Source: Acinetobacter sp. XS-4 | GTDB taxonomy: Bacteria; Pseudomonadota; Gammaproteobacteria; Pseudomonadales; Moraxellaceae | Assembly: GCF_023920705.1 (NCBI RefSeq) | Contig: NZ_CP094657.1 | Span: forward strand, 1,178,001-1,242,000 | Reading direction: 5' to 3' | DNA length: 64,000 nucleotides | Shown here: positions 55,015 to 64,000 of the stretch, in pieces | Numbering within the stretch: the stretch's first letter is position 1 | How the letters are laid out: each line of letters begins with the position of its first letter | The notes under the pieces: model-generated | The model's input: only the letters and a program-made list of their open reading frames with translations | Databases searched by the model: none | Told to the model about the DNA's origin: nothing | Position numbers and translations under genes: made by a program

Positions 55015-56268
55015 ATGTTTGCCAATATTTCCATTTCTGAATTTGATCCAGAATTAGCTCAAGCAATTGCTTCTGAAGGTGAGCGTCAAGAAGCACATAT
55101 CGAGTTAATTGCTTCTGAAAATTATTGCTCTCCTGCTGTGATGGAAGCGCAAGGATCAAAACTTACGAATAAATATGCAGAAGGTTATCCAGGTAAACGC
55201 TATTATGGCGGTTGCGAATATGTGGATATCATTGAGCAAATGGCGATTGATCGTGCTAAAGAACTTTTTGGTGCAGATTACGCAAACGTTCAACCACACG
55301 CTGGCTCACAAGCTAACTCTGCTGTTTATCTAGCGCTTCTTAACCCAGGTGATACTGTTTTAGGTATGAGCTTGGCTCACGGTGGTCACTTGACTCACGG
55401 TGCTAAAGTAAGCTTCTCTGGTAAAACTTATAATGCTGTTCAATACGGTCTAAATGCTGAAACTGGCGAGATCGATTATGAAGAAGTTGAACGTTTAGCA
55501 TTAGAGCACAAGCCGCGTATGATCGTTGCTGGTTTCTCTGCTTACAGCCGTGTTGTAGATTGGCAGCGTTTCCGTGACATCGCGGACAAAGTTGGCGCTT
55601 ACCTTTTTGTTGATATGGCTCACGTTGCAGGTCTTGTTGCTGCTGGTGTATATCCAAACCCAGTTCAAATTGCTGACGTAACTACAACTACGACTCACAA
55701 AACACTTCGTGGTCCACGTTCTGGTTTAATCCTTGCAAAAGCGAATGAAGAAATCGAGAAAAAACTTCAATCAGCTGTATTCCCTGGTAACCAAGGTGGT
55801 CCATTGATGCATGCGATTGCTGCTAAAGCAATCTGCTTCAAAGAAGCAATGTCTGATGACTTCAAAGTTTACCAACAACAAGTTGTGAAAAATGCTCAAG
55901 CTATGGCTGAAGTATTAATCGCTCGTGGTTATGACGTTGTTTCTGGTGGTACAGAAAACCACTTATTCTTGTTATCTTTAATCAAGCAAGACGTAACTGG
56001 TAAAGAAGCAGATGCTTGGTTAGGCGCTGCTCACATTACTGTTAACAAAAACTCAGTTCCAAATGATCCACGTTCTCCATTTGTGACTTCTGGTATCCGT
56101 ATCGGTACTCCAGCAGTAACAACTCGTGGTTTTGGTGAAGCTGAAGTTCGTGAACTTGCTGGTTGGATCGCTGACGTGATTGACAGCAAAGGTGACGAAA
56201 AAGTTATTGCTGACGTAAAAGCGAAAGTTGAAACTGTTTGTGCAAAATTCCCTGTATACGCACAATAA
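55015..56268 (+). CDS. glyA: Serine hydroxymethyltransferase
   Basis: GlyA interconverts serine and glycine and charges tetrahydrofolate with a one-carbon unit. The 417-residue PLP enzyme shows [46 protein letters not shown] and the PLP lysine Lys229 in [15 protein letters not shown]. The frame runs upstream to 54952, but the family N-terminus is the ATG at 55015. It feeds the same folate pool that MetF draws on. It is monocistronic with a terminator shared with adeH. Confidence 0.97.
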   Translation: MFANISISEFDPELAQAIASEGERQEAHIELIASENYCSPAVMEAQGSKLTNKYAEGYPGKRYYGGCEYVDIIEQMAIDRAKELFGADYANVQPHAGSQANSAVYLALLNPGDTVLGMSLAHGGHLTHGAKVSFSGKTYNAVQYGLNAETGEIDYEEVERLALEHKPRMIVAGFSAYSRVVDWQRFRDIADKVGAYLFVDMAHVAGLVAAGVYPNPVQIADVTTTTTHKTLRGPRSGLILAKANEEIEKKLQSAVFPGNQGGPLMHAIAAKAICFKEAMSDDFKVYQQQVVKNAQAMAEVLIARGYDVVSGGTENHLFLLSLIKQDVTGKEADAWLGAAHITVNKNSVPNDPRSPFVTSGIRIGTPAVTTRGFGEAEVRELAGWIADVIDSKGDEKVIADVKAKVETVCAKFPVYAQ

Positions 56269-56280
56269 GTTATAAATATA

Positions 56281-56307
56281 AAAAAAGCGCCGTATGGCGC
56301 TTTTTTT
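56281..56307. terminator. Bidirectional terminator between glyA and adeH
   Basis: AAAAAAGCGCC-GTAT-GGCGCTTTTTT is a perfect 11-bp stem with T runs on both strands, between convergent genes. Confidence 0.92.
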
Positions 56308-56330
56308 ATATCAAGTTAATTAGATAAGAA

Positions 56331-57806
56331 TTAACTTTTAGATTTTATAGATGACTCGGCATTATGCCAGCCACCACCTAATGCACGGATTAAATTTACA
56401 CTAGCCATCATTCTAGTGCCGTTAAGCTGTGCAGAAAGTTGTTCTTGTTGCAAAATAGTCCGGTCAGAGTCAATCACATCAAGATAGCTAATAGCACCTT
56501 CTCGATAACGTAGATGAGAAAGCTGATTTGCATGGCGAGAAGAAGAAAGTGCTTGGTTTTGTGCCAGAATTTGTTGATCGAGAATTCTTTGATCAGATAA
56601 ACCATTTTCAACTTCGCGAAATGCATTTAGTACAGTTTGGCGATAATTCGCAACGCTTTCTTCATAGGCAGCTCGCGCTTGGGCGACTCCAGCTTTACGT
56701 TGTCCGCCGTCAAATAATGGCAAAGATAAAATAGTACCTGCGACTGGACCAAGCAAGAATGTACGGCTCGACCATTTACCTAAATCACCTAAACTTGATG
56801 ACTCATAACCTAGAGCACCTGTCAGGTCCAGTTTCGGGAAGAAAGCAGTGCGTGCTATTCCAATACGTGCATTATCTGCTGCCATGGCACGTTCAGCCGC
56901 AGCAATGTCAGGTCGTCTTTCAAGTAAAGCTGAAGGTAAACCTGCTGGCAGACGGAGGCTGTTTGCAGTTAAAGGTTCAATTGCCAAGCTAAACTCAGCA
57001 GGTGTTTTGCCTAACAATACTGCAAGTGCATGTTCTGCATTGGCTCGGTTACGAGCAATGTTCAGTGCATTGGTTTGGGCGGTAGCCAGTTCAGTCTGTG
57101 CGCGAGAAACATCTAATTCACTGACTAAACCATTTCTAAAACGTGTTTGAACTAAGTCGCGTGTCTCGCCAAGCAGTTTAATAGTGCGATTATAAATTGC
57201 TTGTTCAGCATCAAGCTGACGAATGAGAAAGTAGCCTTGAGCAACATCTGCTTGTAACGCTAAAAGTGCTGACTGATATAAAGCTTCTTGTTGCTGTACA
57301 TCAGCTGTTGCTGCATTGACACTACTGGCGATACGACCAAATAAATCGAGCTCATATGAAACATTCGCTTGAGCACGCCATAAGGTTTGTGCAGATGTAT
57401 GAGCATTGTCATCTAAACCCAATGAAGCAGGAGAGGGTTTTTGACGAGTTGGGCCAAAGCCGGCACTAATACTTGGCAAACGTTCAGCTTGTGCTGCTGA
57501 ACGTAATGCACGTGAAGCCTGAATATTGGCCGCTGCCGCTTTAAGACTCTGGTTTCCAGAAATGGCTTGTTGTTCGAGCTCATTCAATTGAGCATCATTA
57601 AAAACACGCCACCACTCACCTCGAATCTGCTGATCGGCAGGTTGGGCAATTTTCCAGTTATTATCCTCAAGTTTAGGGTCAGATTCTTTAAATTTGACTG
57701 GAACTATCACCTTTGCAGGTTGATATTCCGGAGCCAAAGAGCAGCCTGCAAGCAGCAGGCTTCCCATGAGTGAGGACAATAATAAGCTTTGTTTTGCTGT
57801 AGCCAT
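56331..57806 (-). CDS. adeH: AdeH outer membrane efflux channel
   Basis: AdeH is the outer-membrane factor of the AdeFGH pump. The 491-residue protein has a lipoprotein signal (LLAGC, Cys22) and two outer-membrane-factor (OprM-type) repeats: the first with WWRVFNDAQLNELEQQAI and the second with RRPDIAAAERAMAADNARIGIA. It should form a trimeric barrel with a periplasmic alpha-helical tunnel. It begins 12 bases after adeG with a GGAGGA ribosome binding site. It is AdeH rather than AdeK because of its companions adeF, adeG and adeL. Confidence 0.93.
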   Translation of the reverse strand: MATAKQSLLLSSLMGSLLLAGCSLAPEYQPAKVIVPVKFKESDPKLEDNNWKIAQPADQQIRGEWWRVFNDAQLNELEQQAISGNQSLKAAAANIQASRALRSAAQAERLPSISAGFGPTRQKPSPASLGLDDNAHTSAQTLWRAQANVSYELDLFGRIASSVNAATADVQQQEALYQSALLALQADVAQGYFLIRQLDAEQAIYNRTIKLLGETRDLVQTRFRNGLVSELDVSRAQTELATAQTNALNIARNRANAEHALAVLLGKTPAEFSLAIEPLTANSLRLPAGLPSALLERRPDIAAAERAMAADNARIGIARTAFFPKLDLTGALGYESSSLGDLGKWSSRTFLLGPVAGTILSLPLFDGGQRKAGVAQARAAYEESVANYRQTVLNAFREVENGLSDQRILDQQILAQNQALSSSRHANQLSHLRYREGAISYLDVIDSDRTILQQEQLSAQLNGTRMMASVNLIRALGGGWHNAESSIKSKS

Positions 57807-57818
57807 TAAATATCCTCC

Positions 57819-60800
57819 TTAATGATCATGTGGGTTAGATAAAGGTGCTTCATGAACTGCTGCCGAATGCAATTTATGTTTACTGTTCAATGTACGAATC
57901 AGGACATAAAAGGCAGGGGTCAGGAACAAACCAAACAGCGTTACACCGATCATGCCGAAGAACACTGCAATACCCATCGCATGACGCATTTCAGACCCTG
58001 CACCAGTTGAGGTAACCAGTGGGACTACACCCATAATAAATGCAATAGAAGTCATTAAAATTGGACGCAAACGTAGACGACTTGCTTCAACTGCTGCTTT
58101 AAAGGCAGTTGCGCCTTGCATTTCAAGTTCTCGCGCAAATTCGACAATTAAGATGGCGTTTTTACAGGCTAGCCCGACCAATACCATCAGACCAATTTGG
58201 GTAAAGATGTTGTTATCTCCACCTGTCAGCCAAACACCCGTCAGAGCTGCCAAAATCCCCATTGGTACAATTAAAATTACAGCTAAAGGCAAAGTTAGAC
58301 TTTCATATTGAGCAGCCAGCACCAAGAACACGAGCAATACGCTAATTGGGAATACCCAAAGTCCTGCGTTACCAGCCAAGATTTTTTGGTAAGTTAAATC
58401 TGTCCATTCGAACTTAATACCACGTGGTAAGGTCTGTGCAGCAATACGTTCAACCGCTGCTTCTGCTTGGCTAGATGAATAGCCCGGTGCAGGGCCACCG
58501 TTAATATCTGCTGACGTGTAGCCGTTATAACGCACTACCATTTCAGGACCATAAGTCTGAGTTACATTCACCAATGAAGATAACGGCACCATTTGTCCGG
58601 CACTGTTACGGGTTTTAAGCTGCAAAATATCTTCAGGGTTAGCTCGGAAAGGTGCATCAGCTTGCGCTCGAACCTGATAAACACGTCCAAAGCGGTTAAA
58701 GTCGTTAACGTATTGAGAACCTAAATAAATCTGCATGGTGTTGAAAACATCTGTCACAGCAACACCTTGTTGTTTGGCTTTGACACGGTCCAGATCTACG
58801 TTTAGTTGAGGTACGTTAATTTGATAACTTGAGAACATTGGACCAAGTTCAGGGGCAGATTGTGCTGCTTTCATAAAGTTTTGTGCAGCATCGTTCAAGG
58901 CTGAATAGCCTAAGGCACCTCGGTCTTCGAGTTGGAGTTTAAAGCCGCCCATGGTCCCTAAGCCCATCACGGGTGGTGGTGGGAAAACTGCAATATATGC
59001 ATCCTGAATTGCTGAATATTTCTGGTTGAGAGCACCAGCAATTGCATTTGCAGATAAGTCTTTAGCCTTACGTTCATCGAATGGTTTTAAGGTTACAAAG
59101 ACAATACCCGCACTTGAGCTGTTGGTAAAACCGTTAATTGATAGACCAGGGAAGGCAACAGCACTTTCTACACCAGGTTGTTTAAGTGCGGTGTCACTCA
59201 TTTTACGAATGACTGCTTCGGTACGATCTAATGAAGCGCCGTTTGGCAATTGAGCAAAGCTAATCAAATATTGTTTGTCTTGAGCGGGAACAAAGCCACC
59301 CGGAACAATATAAGAAATACCAACAGTTAAGCCTAGAAGAGCTGCATATACACCCATTGCAGATGCTTTATGGGAGATAACACGACTCACACCTTTACCA
59401 TAGTTGTCTGACGCACGGGTAAACACACGGTTAAACAGCGCAAAGAAACGTCCAAATACCCGGTTCATAATGCGTGTTAATGCATCAGGTTTAGCATCAT
59501 GTCCTTTCAGTAACATAGCTGCTAAAGCCGGCGAGAGCGTCAGTGAGTTAAATGCCGAAATAACGGTTGAAATGGCAATGGTCATGGCAAATTGTTTATA
59601 AAATTGCCCTGTTAAGCCTGTCATAAAGGCAAGAGGTACGAATACTGCAACAAGGGTCAAAGCAATGGCAATAATTGGACCACTCACTTCTCGCATGGCG
59701 CGATAAGTTGCATCTCTTGGGCTTAAGCCTGCTTCAATATTCCTCTCGACATTTTCGACGACCACAATCGCGTCATCGACCACAATGCCGATGGCAAGTA
59801 CCATCCCGAACAGTGAAAGCGCATTAATTGAGTAACCAAAAGCAAGCATGAGCGCGAATGTACCAATAATTGAAACTGGTACTGCAAGCAATGGAATGAT
59901 TGAGGCACGCCATGTTTGTAAGAATAAAATAACAACTACAACAACCAGTGCAATTGCTTCAAGCAAGGTATGAACGACTGCTTTAATACTGGCACGTACG
60001 AACTGGGTTGGATCGTAAACAATGTCGTATTTAATTGAAGATGGAAAATCTTTTGAAAGTTCTTTCATCGTGCTACGCACTTGATCGGAAACTTGCAAAG
60101 CATTAGCGCCCGGCGCTTGGAAAATTGGAATTGCGACCGCTTGTTTATTATCGAGTAATGAACGCAAGCCATATTGTGAAGCTGCAAGTTCAACACGAGC
60201 AACATCACCTAAGCGAGTGACAGCGCCATCAGGAGCAGTTTTTAAAATGATATCTGCAAATTCTTGCTCAGTCGTTAAACGACCTTGAGCGTTTACTGAA
60301 AGTTGTACAGGCGAATTGGTTGGTGATGCACCAATGGTACCTGCTGCAACCTGAATGTTTTGTTCACGGATTGCGCTCACAATTTCAGTCGCTGTGAGAT
60401 TCCGTTGCGCCACTTTTTGTGGGTCGAGCCACACACGCATTGCGTAGTCACCCGAACCAAATAAACCGACTTCACCTACACCTTGTAAACGAGCCAAACG
60501 GTCTTTTACGTTAAGCACCGCGTAGTTACGCAAGTAGGTCATGTCATAGCGATTATCTGGCGAAGTCAGATGCACAACCATGGTTAATGTAGGCGAGCTT
60601 TTTAAAGTGGTGACACCTAAACGCTGTACGTCTTCGGGTAAACGGGGCAATGCTTGCGACACACGGTTTTGAACCAATTGTTGAGCTTTGTCAGGGTCGA
60701 TACCGAGCTTAAAGTTCACTGTAATGGTTAAGTTACCGTCACTGTTTGCCTGAGATTGCATATACAGCATGTCTTCTACGCCGTTGATCGACTCTTCAAG

Positions 60801-60998
60801 CGGAGAGGCAACAGTTTCAGCAATCACTTTTGGGTTCGCACCCGGATATTGAACGCGTACCACCACAGAGGGGGGAACAACTTCTGGATATTCAGAAATC
60901 GGTAACTGGAATACTGAAAGTAGACCAGCGAGTAAAATCAGTACTGATAAGACACCAGCAAAGATTGGCCGATCAATAAAGAATTTAGAAATATTCAT
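57819..60998 (-). CDS. adeG: AdeG RND efflux transporter
   Basis: AdeG is the inner-membrane RND pump that exchanges protons for drugs. Its 1059 residues have the usual 12 helices and two large periplasmic loops. The start MNISKFFIDRPIFAGVL, PISEYPEVVPP and the proton-relay segment VVDDAIVVVENVERN (near residue 405) match AdeG as I know it, not AdeJ or AdeB. When AdeL is mutated, AdeFGH overproduction is known to raise resistance to fluoroquinolones, chloramphenicol, trimethoprim and others. The gene lies 6 bases after adeF. Confidence 0.96.
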   Translation of the reverse strand: MNISKFFIDRPIFAGVLSVLILLAGLLSVFQLPISEYPEVVPPSVVVRVQYPGANPKVIAETVASPLEESINGVEDMLYMQSQANSDGNLTITVNFKLGIDPDKAQQLVQNRVSQALPRLPEDVQRLGVTTLKSSPTLTMVVHLTSPDNRYDMTYLRNYAVLNVKDRLARLQGVGEVGLFGSGDYAMRVWLDPQKVAQRNLTATEIVSAIREQNIQVAAGTIGASPTNSPVQLSVNAQGRLTTEQEFADIILKTAPDGAVTRLGDVARVELAASQYGLRSLLDNKQAVAIPIFQAPGANALQVSDQVRSTMKELSKDFPSSIKYDIVYDPTQFVRASIKAVVHTLLEAIALVVVVVILFLQTWRASIIPLLAVPVSIIGTFALMLAFGYSINALSLFGMVLAIGIVVDDAIVVVENVERNIEAGLSPRDATYRAMREVSGPIIAIALTLVAVFVPLAFMTGLTGQFYKQFAMTIAISTVISAFNSLTLSPALAAMLLKGHDAKPDALTRIMNRVFGRFFALFNRVFTRASDNYGKGVSRVISHKASAMGVYAALLGLTVGISYIVPGGFVPAQDKQYLISFAQLPNGASLDRTEAVIRKMSDTALKQPGVESAVAFPGLSINGFTNSSSAGIVFVTLKPFDERKAKDLSANAIAGALNQKYSAIQDAYIAVFPPPPVMGLGTMGGFKLQLEDRGALGYSALNDAAQNFMKAAQSAPELGPMFSSYQINVPQLNVDLDRVKAKQQGVAVTDVFNTMQIYLGSQYVNDFNRFGRVYQVRAQADAPFRANPEDILQLKTRNSAGQMVPLSSLVNVTQTYGPEMVVRYNGYTSADINGGPAPGYSSSQAEAAVERIAAQTLPRGIKFEWTDLTYQKILAGNAGLWVFPISVLLVFLVLAAQYESLTLPLAVILIVPMGILAALTGVWLTGGDNNIFTQIGLMVLVGLACKNAILIVEFARELEMQGATAFKAAVEASRLRLRPILMTSIAFIMGVVPLVTSTGAGSEMRHAMGIAVFFGMIGVTLFGLFLTPAFYVLIRTLNSKHKLHSAAVHEAPLSNPHDH

Positions 60999-61004
60999 AT
61001 GTGA

Positions 61005-62225
61005 TTAACCTTTTGCCGGAGTTGATGTTTTTTCTGTTGGCTGAGGTTGAGGAGTGGTACTACTAGCAGTGATTTGTGCATTTGGCATTGGAACAAGATG
61101 CGGGGTAACAGGGTCACCCGGACGAATACGCTGTAAACCATTCACCACAATACGGTCACCCGCTTGTAATCCACTATTCACGATTTGCAAGCCATCTTGT
61201 TGTGTGCCAAGTTTTACTTCACGGTAAGCTGTCTGGTTTTTAGCATCAACTACAACAACAAAACGTTTATCTTGATCGACCCCGACTGCGGTTGGACTAA
61301 TCAGAATTGCTGAACGAGGTTGACCACCGCCCAGACGGATTCGAGCATATAAACCCGGTAATAAAACTCCGTTTGGATTATCGAAAGTCGCGCGAACGCG
61401 AATCGTACCTGAGGTCGTATCTAGGTTATTGTCGATTGAGTTGATGATTCCTTCACGAGAAAACCCAGTTTCATTGGCAAGCCCCATATAGACAGGAACT
61501 TGTGCAGAATTACGCTGATTACTGATATATTTGAGGTAAGTTTGTTCATCCACATCGAAAGATGCATAGAGACGAGAGACAGAGACTAAGCTTGTTAAAA
61601 CCTGTGCTCCGTTACCCGCAGAAACCACGTTGCCTACAGTCACTTCGGCACGAGAAATTCGACCACTGACTGGTGCAGTAATGCGTGTATACTCAAGATT
61701 TAAACGGGCAGATTGAACGGCTGCTCTAGCGGCTTGCAGGTTAGCACTGGCTGAGCGCGCATCATTTTCAGCTAGATCTAATTCTTGGCGTGATACAGCA
61801 TTACTTTGAATTAAGCGTTGAATACGGGAAAGATTAGAACCTGTATAAGTTACTTGTGCTTCAGCCGAAGCGAGTTGAGCTTGGGCACGATTTAGTTCTG
61901 CTTCGAAAGGGCGTGGGTCAATGGTAAAAAGTAACTCACCTTTTCTAACTAGACTGCCATCTTTGAAGTGTACGGAAATGAGTTTACCCGAAACCTGAGG
62001 CCGAATATCGACTTGATCAATGGCTTCTAAGCGACCGGAATATTCTTGCCAATCGGTAATGGTTTTGCTGATGACATTGGAAATATCAACAGTAGCAGCT
62101 TGTTGGGCTGTTGTCGGTGCAGCTTTTGCATCGGCATTTTCATGTAAAAACATAAAACTGCCACCCGTTGCCAAAATGGCGACAAAGATGGCAGACAGCG
62201 CGAACTGTTTGCGTGAAAATGACAT
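61005..62225 (-). CDS. adeF: AdeF membrane fusion protein
   Basis: AdeF is the periplasmic adaptor between AdeG and AdeH. The 406-residue protein has an N-terminal membrane anchor without a lipobox Cys (LSAIFVAILATGGSFMF), a lipoyl half-domain (EAIDQVDIRPQVSGKL), a coiled-coil hairpin (about 110-185) and beta-barrel and membrane-proximal domains. It is the first gene of adeF-adeG-adeH and diverges from adeL across a 201-base intergenic region that holds the operator candidate. The ATG has a GGAG ribosome binding site. Confidence 0.94.
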   Translation of the reverse strand: MSFSRKQFALSAIFVAILATGGSFMFLHENADAKAAPTTAQQAATVDISNVISKTITDWQEYSGRLEAIDQVDIRPQVSGKLISVHFKDGSLVRKGELLFTIDPRPFEAELNRAQAQLASAEAQVTYTGSNLSRIQRLIQSNAVSRQELDLAENDARSASANLQAARAAVQSARLNLEYTRITAPVSGRISRAEVTVGNVVSAGNGAQVLTSLVSVSRLYASFDVDEQTYLKYISNQRNSAQVPVYMGLANETGFSREGIINSIDNNLDTTSGTIRVRATFDNPNGVLLPGLYARIRLGGGQPRSAILISPTAVGVDQDKRFVVVVDAKNQTAYREVKLGTQQDGLQIVNSGLQAGDRIVVNGLQRIRPGDPVTPHLVPMPNAQITASSTTPQPQPTEKTSTPAKG

Positions 62226-62322
62226 GAGGTGCTCCTAATCATCTGGATACCTGTTTTCAGACTTTTAATTATGGTCCGTATGGGAGAAACAGGGTTTATG
62301 GGATGGACGGAGCATAAAAGTT

Positions 62323-62328
62323 TGTCAA
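62323..62328 (-). promoter_or_regulatory. Isolated -35 box of adeFGH
   Basis: On the minus strand a perfect TTGACA faces adeF, but no acceptable -10 box lies 16-18 bases downstream (CATCCC region). It sits 3 bases from the AdeL-box candidate, as in promoters that need an activator. Confidence 0.45.
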
Positions 62329-62331
62329 TCA

Positions 62332-62366
62332 CGAATAAATATATTAAATTCGATAACACTATTCGT
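62332..62366. promoter_or_regulatory. AdeL (LysR-type) operator candidate
   Basis: CGAAT at 62332-62336 and ATTCG at 62348-62352 form a perfect 5-bp dyad with an 11-base spacer, which is the T-N11-A LysR box. A third ATTCG (62361-62365) lies downstream, and ACGAATA/TATTCGT also pair over 62331-62366. It lies between adeF and adeL, and a weak adeL promoter (TTCGAT-17-TATAAC) overlaps it. Confidence 0.6.
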
Positions 62367-62426
62367 ATTTTTATAACAATTGATGTGTTTGAATGAAAAA
62401 ATGCATTGACTGATAGGAGTGTGCGT

Positions 62427-63455
62427 GTGGATCTATTTCATGCCATGAAAGTATTTAACAAAGTTGTCGAAACAAATAGTTTCAGTTTAGCGGCTGATAG
62501 CTTAGGCCTACCGCGTGCTTCAGTGACTACAACCATTCAGGGTTTAGAGAGACATTTACAAGTTCGTTTATTGAACCGAACTACCCGTAAACTCAGTTTG
62601 ACGCCAGATGGTGCTGTTTATTATGAACGTACTGCGCGAATTTTAGCCGATGTCGAAGACGTTGAATCGACTTTTCATGATTCGGAACGTGGACCACGAG
62701 GTCGACTACGTATTGATGTTAAAGCTTCAATTGGACGACTCATCCTTATTCCAATGCTTTGTGATTTTCATGCCAAATATCCTGATATTGATTTGGTGAT
62801 TGGAATGAGTGATCGGCCGGTAGATCTGGTGCAAGATGCGGTCGACTGTGTCATTCGTATTGGTCAGTTGAAAGATTCAAGTTTGGTTGCTCGTCGTATT
62901 GGAACAATTCAGTGTGTGACGGTTGCTGCACCTCGTTACTTGGCGGAACATGGTGAACCGAAAGTCATCGATGATTTAAAAAAACATCAGGTTGTGCATT
63001 ATTTTAATAGTCGTACCGGACGCAATATCGACTGGGATTTTATGGTTGATGGTGAGATTCATAGTGTTGGCGTGAAAGGTCGTGTTTCTGTCAACGATGG
63101 TGATTCATATATTGATTTGGCAGTACAAGGATTTGGCCTAATTCAATGTCCATATTATATGGTAGCGAAACATCTGGAAGATGGCACACTCAAGGAAGTA
63201 CTTACTGAATGGTTGCCAGCACCAATGCCAATATCAGTTGTATATCTACAAAACCGTCATTTATCACCTAAAGTTCGTGTGTTTGTTGATTGGGTCGCTG
63301 AATTATTTGCAGGTTGTCAATTGTTGAGCGGTTGCTCAATGCTATGGGATCAGAAATGTGAATTTGCTAGTGCCAAAGAACATAACCATGAATATACCAT
63401 TCGGACATTGGTTGAAAATGAAAATATGGCAGAAGCCTATACACTCAAAAATTAG
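62427..63455 (+). CDS. adeL: AdeL, LysR-type regulator of adeFGH
   Basis: AdeL controls the divergent adeFGH operon. The 342-residue protein has the N-terminal winged helix-turn-helix (about residues 3-60, with FSLAADSLGLPRASVTTTIQ) and a C-terminal co-inducer domain (about 85-295). It belongs to the CrgA/AaeR-like branch. The frame opens earlier, but the GTG at 62427 has AGGAG with a 7-base spacer. The C-terminal tail beyond residue 300 (QLLSGCSMLWDQ on) is longer than in many relatives. Confidence 0.93.
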   Translation: MDLFHAMKVFNKVVETNSFSLAADSLGLPRASVTTTIQGLERHLQVRLLNRTTRKLSLTPDGAVYYERTARILADVEDVESTFHDSERGPRGRLRIDVKASIGRLILIPMLCDFHAKYPDIDLVIGMSDRPVDLVQDAVDCVIRIGQLKDSSLVARRIGTIQCVTVAAPRYLAEHGEPKVIDDLKKHQVVHYFNSRTGRNIDWDFMVDGEIHSVGVKGRVSVNDGDSYIDLAVQGFGLIQCPYYMVAKHLEDGTLKEVLTEWLPAPMPISVVYLQNRHLSPKVRVFVDWVAELFAGCQLLSGCSMLWDQKCEFASAKEHNHEYTIRTLVENENMAEAYTLKN

Positions 63456-63630
63456 CCTTGGAGTTTGAGTGATTTTTCAACATTTAATCAGTTAACACAA
63501 TCCATTGTTTTGACATCTTCATAAATCCTTAACTTACTGGTATAGAAATTGCAATTATTTCGGCAGAAGAGTAATTTAGAAATACTCAAATTTTTATCAC
63601 CTTATTTGGATTTTAAGGAGAAGCTTCAAG

Positions 63631-64000
63631 ATGGCAAGCTTTATGAAAAAAATGTTCGTTTCAACAACCTTAGTTTTGGCTGCTGTTGCAACGAATGTAC
63701 AAGCAAAGGATTGGAAGGTGATTCGTTTTGGTACTGAGTCCTCTTATGCACCGTTTGAATATAAAACACCGGATGGCAAGTTAACTGGTTTTGACGTTGA
63801 TTTGGGTAATGCCATTTGTGCAAAACTCAAAGCCAAGTGTGTTTGGGTTGAAAACTCTTTTGATGGAATGATTCCAGCACTTAAAGCGAAAAAGTTTGAT
63901 GGCATTCTTTCATCAATGACAGTGACTGATGAACGTGCGAAACAAATTTTGTTTAGTAACAAAATCTATAATACGCCAACGCGTATGGTTGCAAAAAAAG
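63631..64000 (+). CDS. Amino-acid ABC transporter periplasmic binding protein, cut by window end
   Basis: The visible 123 codons begin with a Sec signal peptide (MASFMKKMFVSTT..., cleavage near VQA) and the first domain of a type II periplasmic binding protein of the lysine/arginine/ornithine or histidine type: FGTESSYAPFEYKTPDGKLTG then FDVDLGNAICAKL and FDGMIPALKAKKFDGILSSMTVT. No stop is reached before position 64000. AAGGAG 10 bases before the ATG decides the start. The membrane and ATPase genes presumably follow outside. A TGGTATAGA extended -10 lies near 63538. Confidence 0.9.
   Translation, partial: MASFMKKMFVSTTLVLAAVATNVQAKDWKVIRFGTESSYAPFEYKTPDGKLTGFDVDLGNAICAKLKAKCVWVENSFDGMIPALKAKKFDGILSSMTVTDERAKQILFSNKIYNTPTRMVAKK

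Noticed and set aside
56331..62225. Assignment of the RND genes as AdeIJK or AdeABC.
   Set aside because: The AdeG N-terminus (NISKFFIDRPIFAGVL) and the divergent LysR gene fit AdeFGH/AdeL. AdeABC has a two-component system instead, and AdeJ starts differently.
63549..63737. A 62-codon plus-strand frame before the amino-acid-binding protein gene.
   Set aside because: It overlaps the signal peptide region of that gene in another frame; the clear AAGGAG serves the ATG at 63631.

Overview
The window looks like a chromosomal core segment of an Acinetobacter, most likely of the A. baumannii group. I infer this from AT-rich, densely packed genes, from the trpGDC cluster lying apart from trpE, and above all from proteins I recognise as the AdeFGH RND efflux pump with its divergent LysR regulator AdeL. 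I saw no prophage, integrase, CRISPR array, complete insertion sequence or rRNA operon. Most of the window is housekeeping.

Layout. 1-7 kb (minus strand): an Smr protein, trpC-trpD-trpG, then a coupled pair of a POT peptide transporter and an Xaa-Pro aminopeptidase. 7-12.5 kb (plus): glnA behind a sigma-54 promoter, ubiC-ubiA, a secreted lipase-like lipoprotein and a small membrane protein. 12.5-15 kb (minus): a DUF2726 protein, three tRNA-Asn genes, sodB and a Nif3-like protein. 15-26.5 kb: degS-like protease, cca, maeB, a PAS/GGDEF/EAL protein, rsmE, metF, and ahcY behind an S-adenosylhomocysteine riboswitch. 26.6-28.1 kb: two poorly characterised genes, one a C39-peptidase-like protein, with an IS-like end between them; this is the most accessory-looking spot. 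28-37 kb: a carboxymuconolactone-decarboxylase-family protein, fadE, lipA, sthA, an MFS transporter with a 44-codon ORF on its 3' end, and a nitrate/nitrite transporter. 37-45 kb: an enlarged OmpW-family porin, map divergent from rpsB-tsf, a DUF3465 protein, an AraC regulator with azlC-azlD, and a DUF962 membrane protein. 45-53 kb: envelope genes rlpA-like, mltB and rodA, a hypothetical gene, queF with an ABC-2 exporter, tRNA-Arg(CCG), a hypothetical gene and a DEDD exonuclease. 53-64 kb: a second lipase-like lipoprotein, glyA, adeH-adeG-adeF divergent from adeL, and the 5' part of an amino-acid-binding protein gene cut by the window end.

How the genes work together. ahcY, metF and (at a distance) glyA belong to the methionine/one-carbon cycle, and the riboswitch ties ahcY to SAH level. 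rlpA-like, mltB and rodA act in cell-wall elongation and septation. adeL and adeFGH form a regulated efflux unit, with a dyad in their shared promoter region that fits a LysR operator. The most informative signals that are not genes are the SAH riboswitch, a terminator hairpin whose 3' arm carries the ribosome binding site of cca, the AdeL-box candidate and the glnA promoter. I found no convincing undescribed multi-gene system. The best candidates for new biology are the 26.6-28.1 kb pair, the 44-codon ORF, the gene-free stretch at 44.6-45.1 kb and the cca terminator/RBS hairpin.
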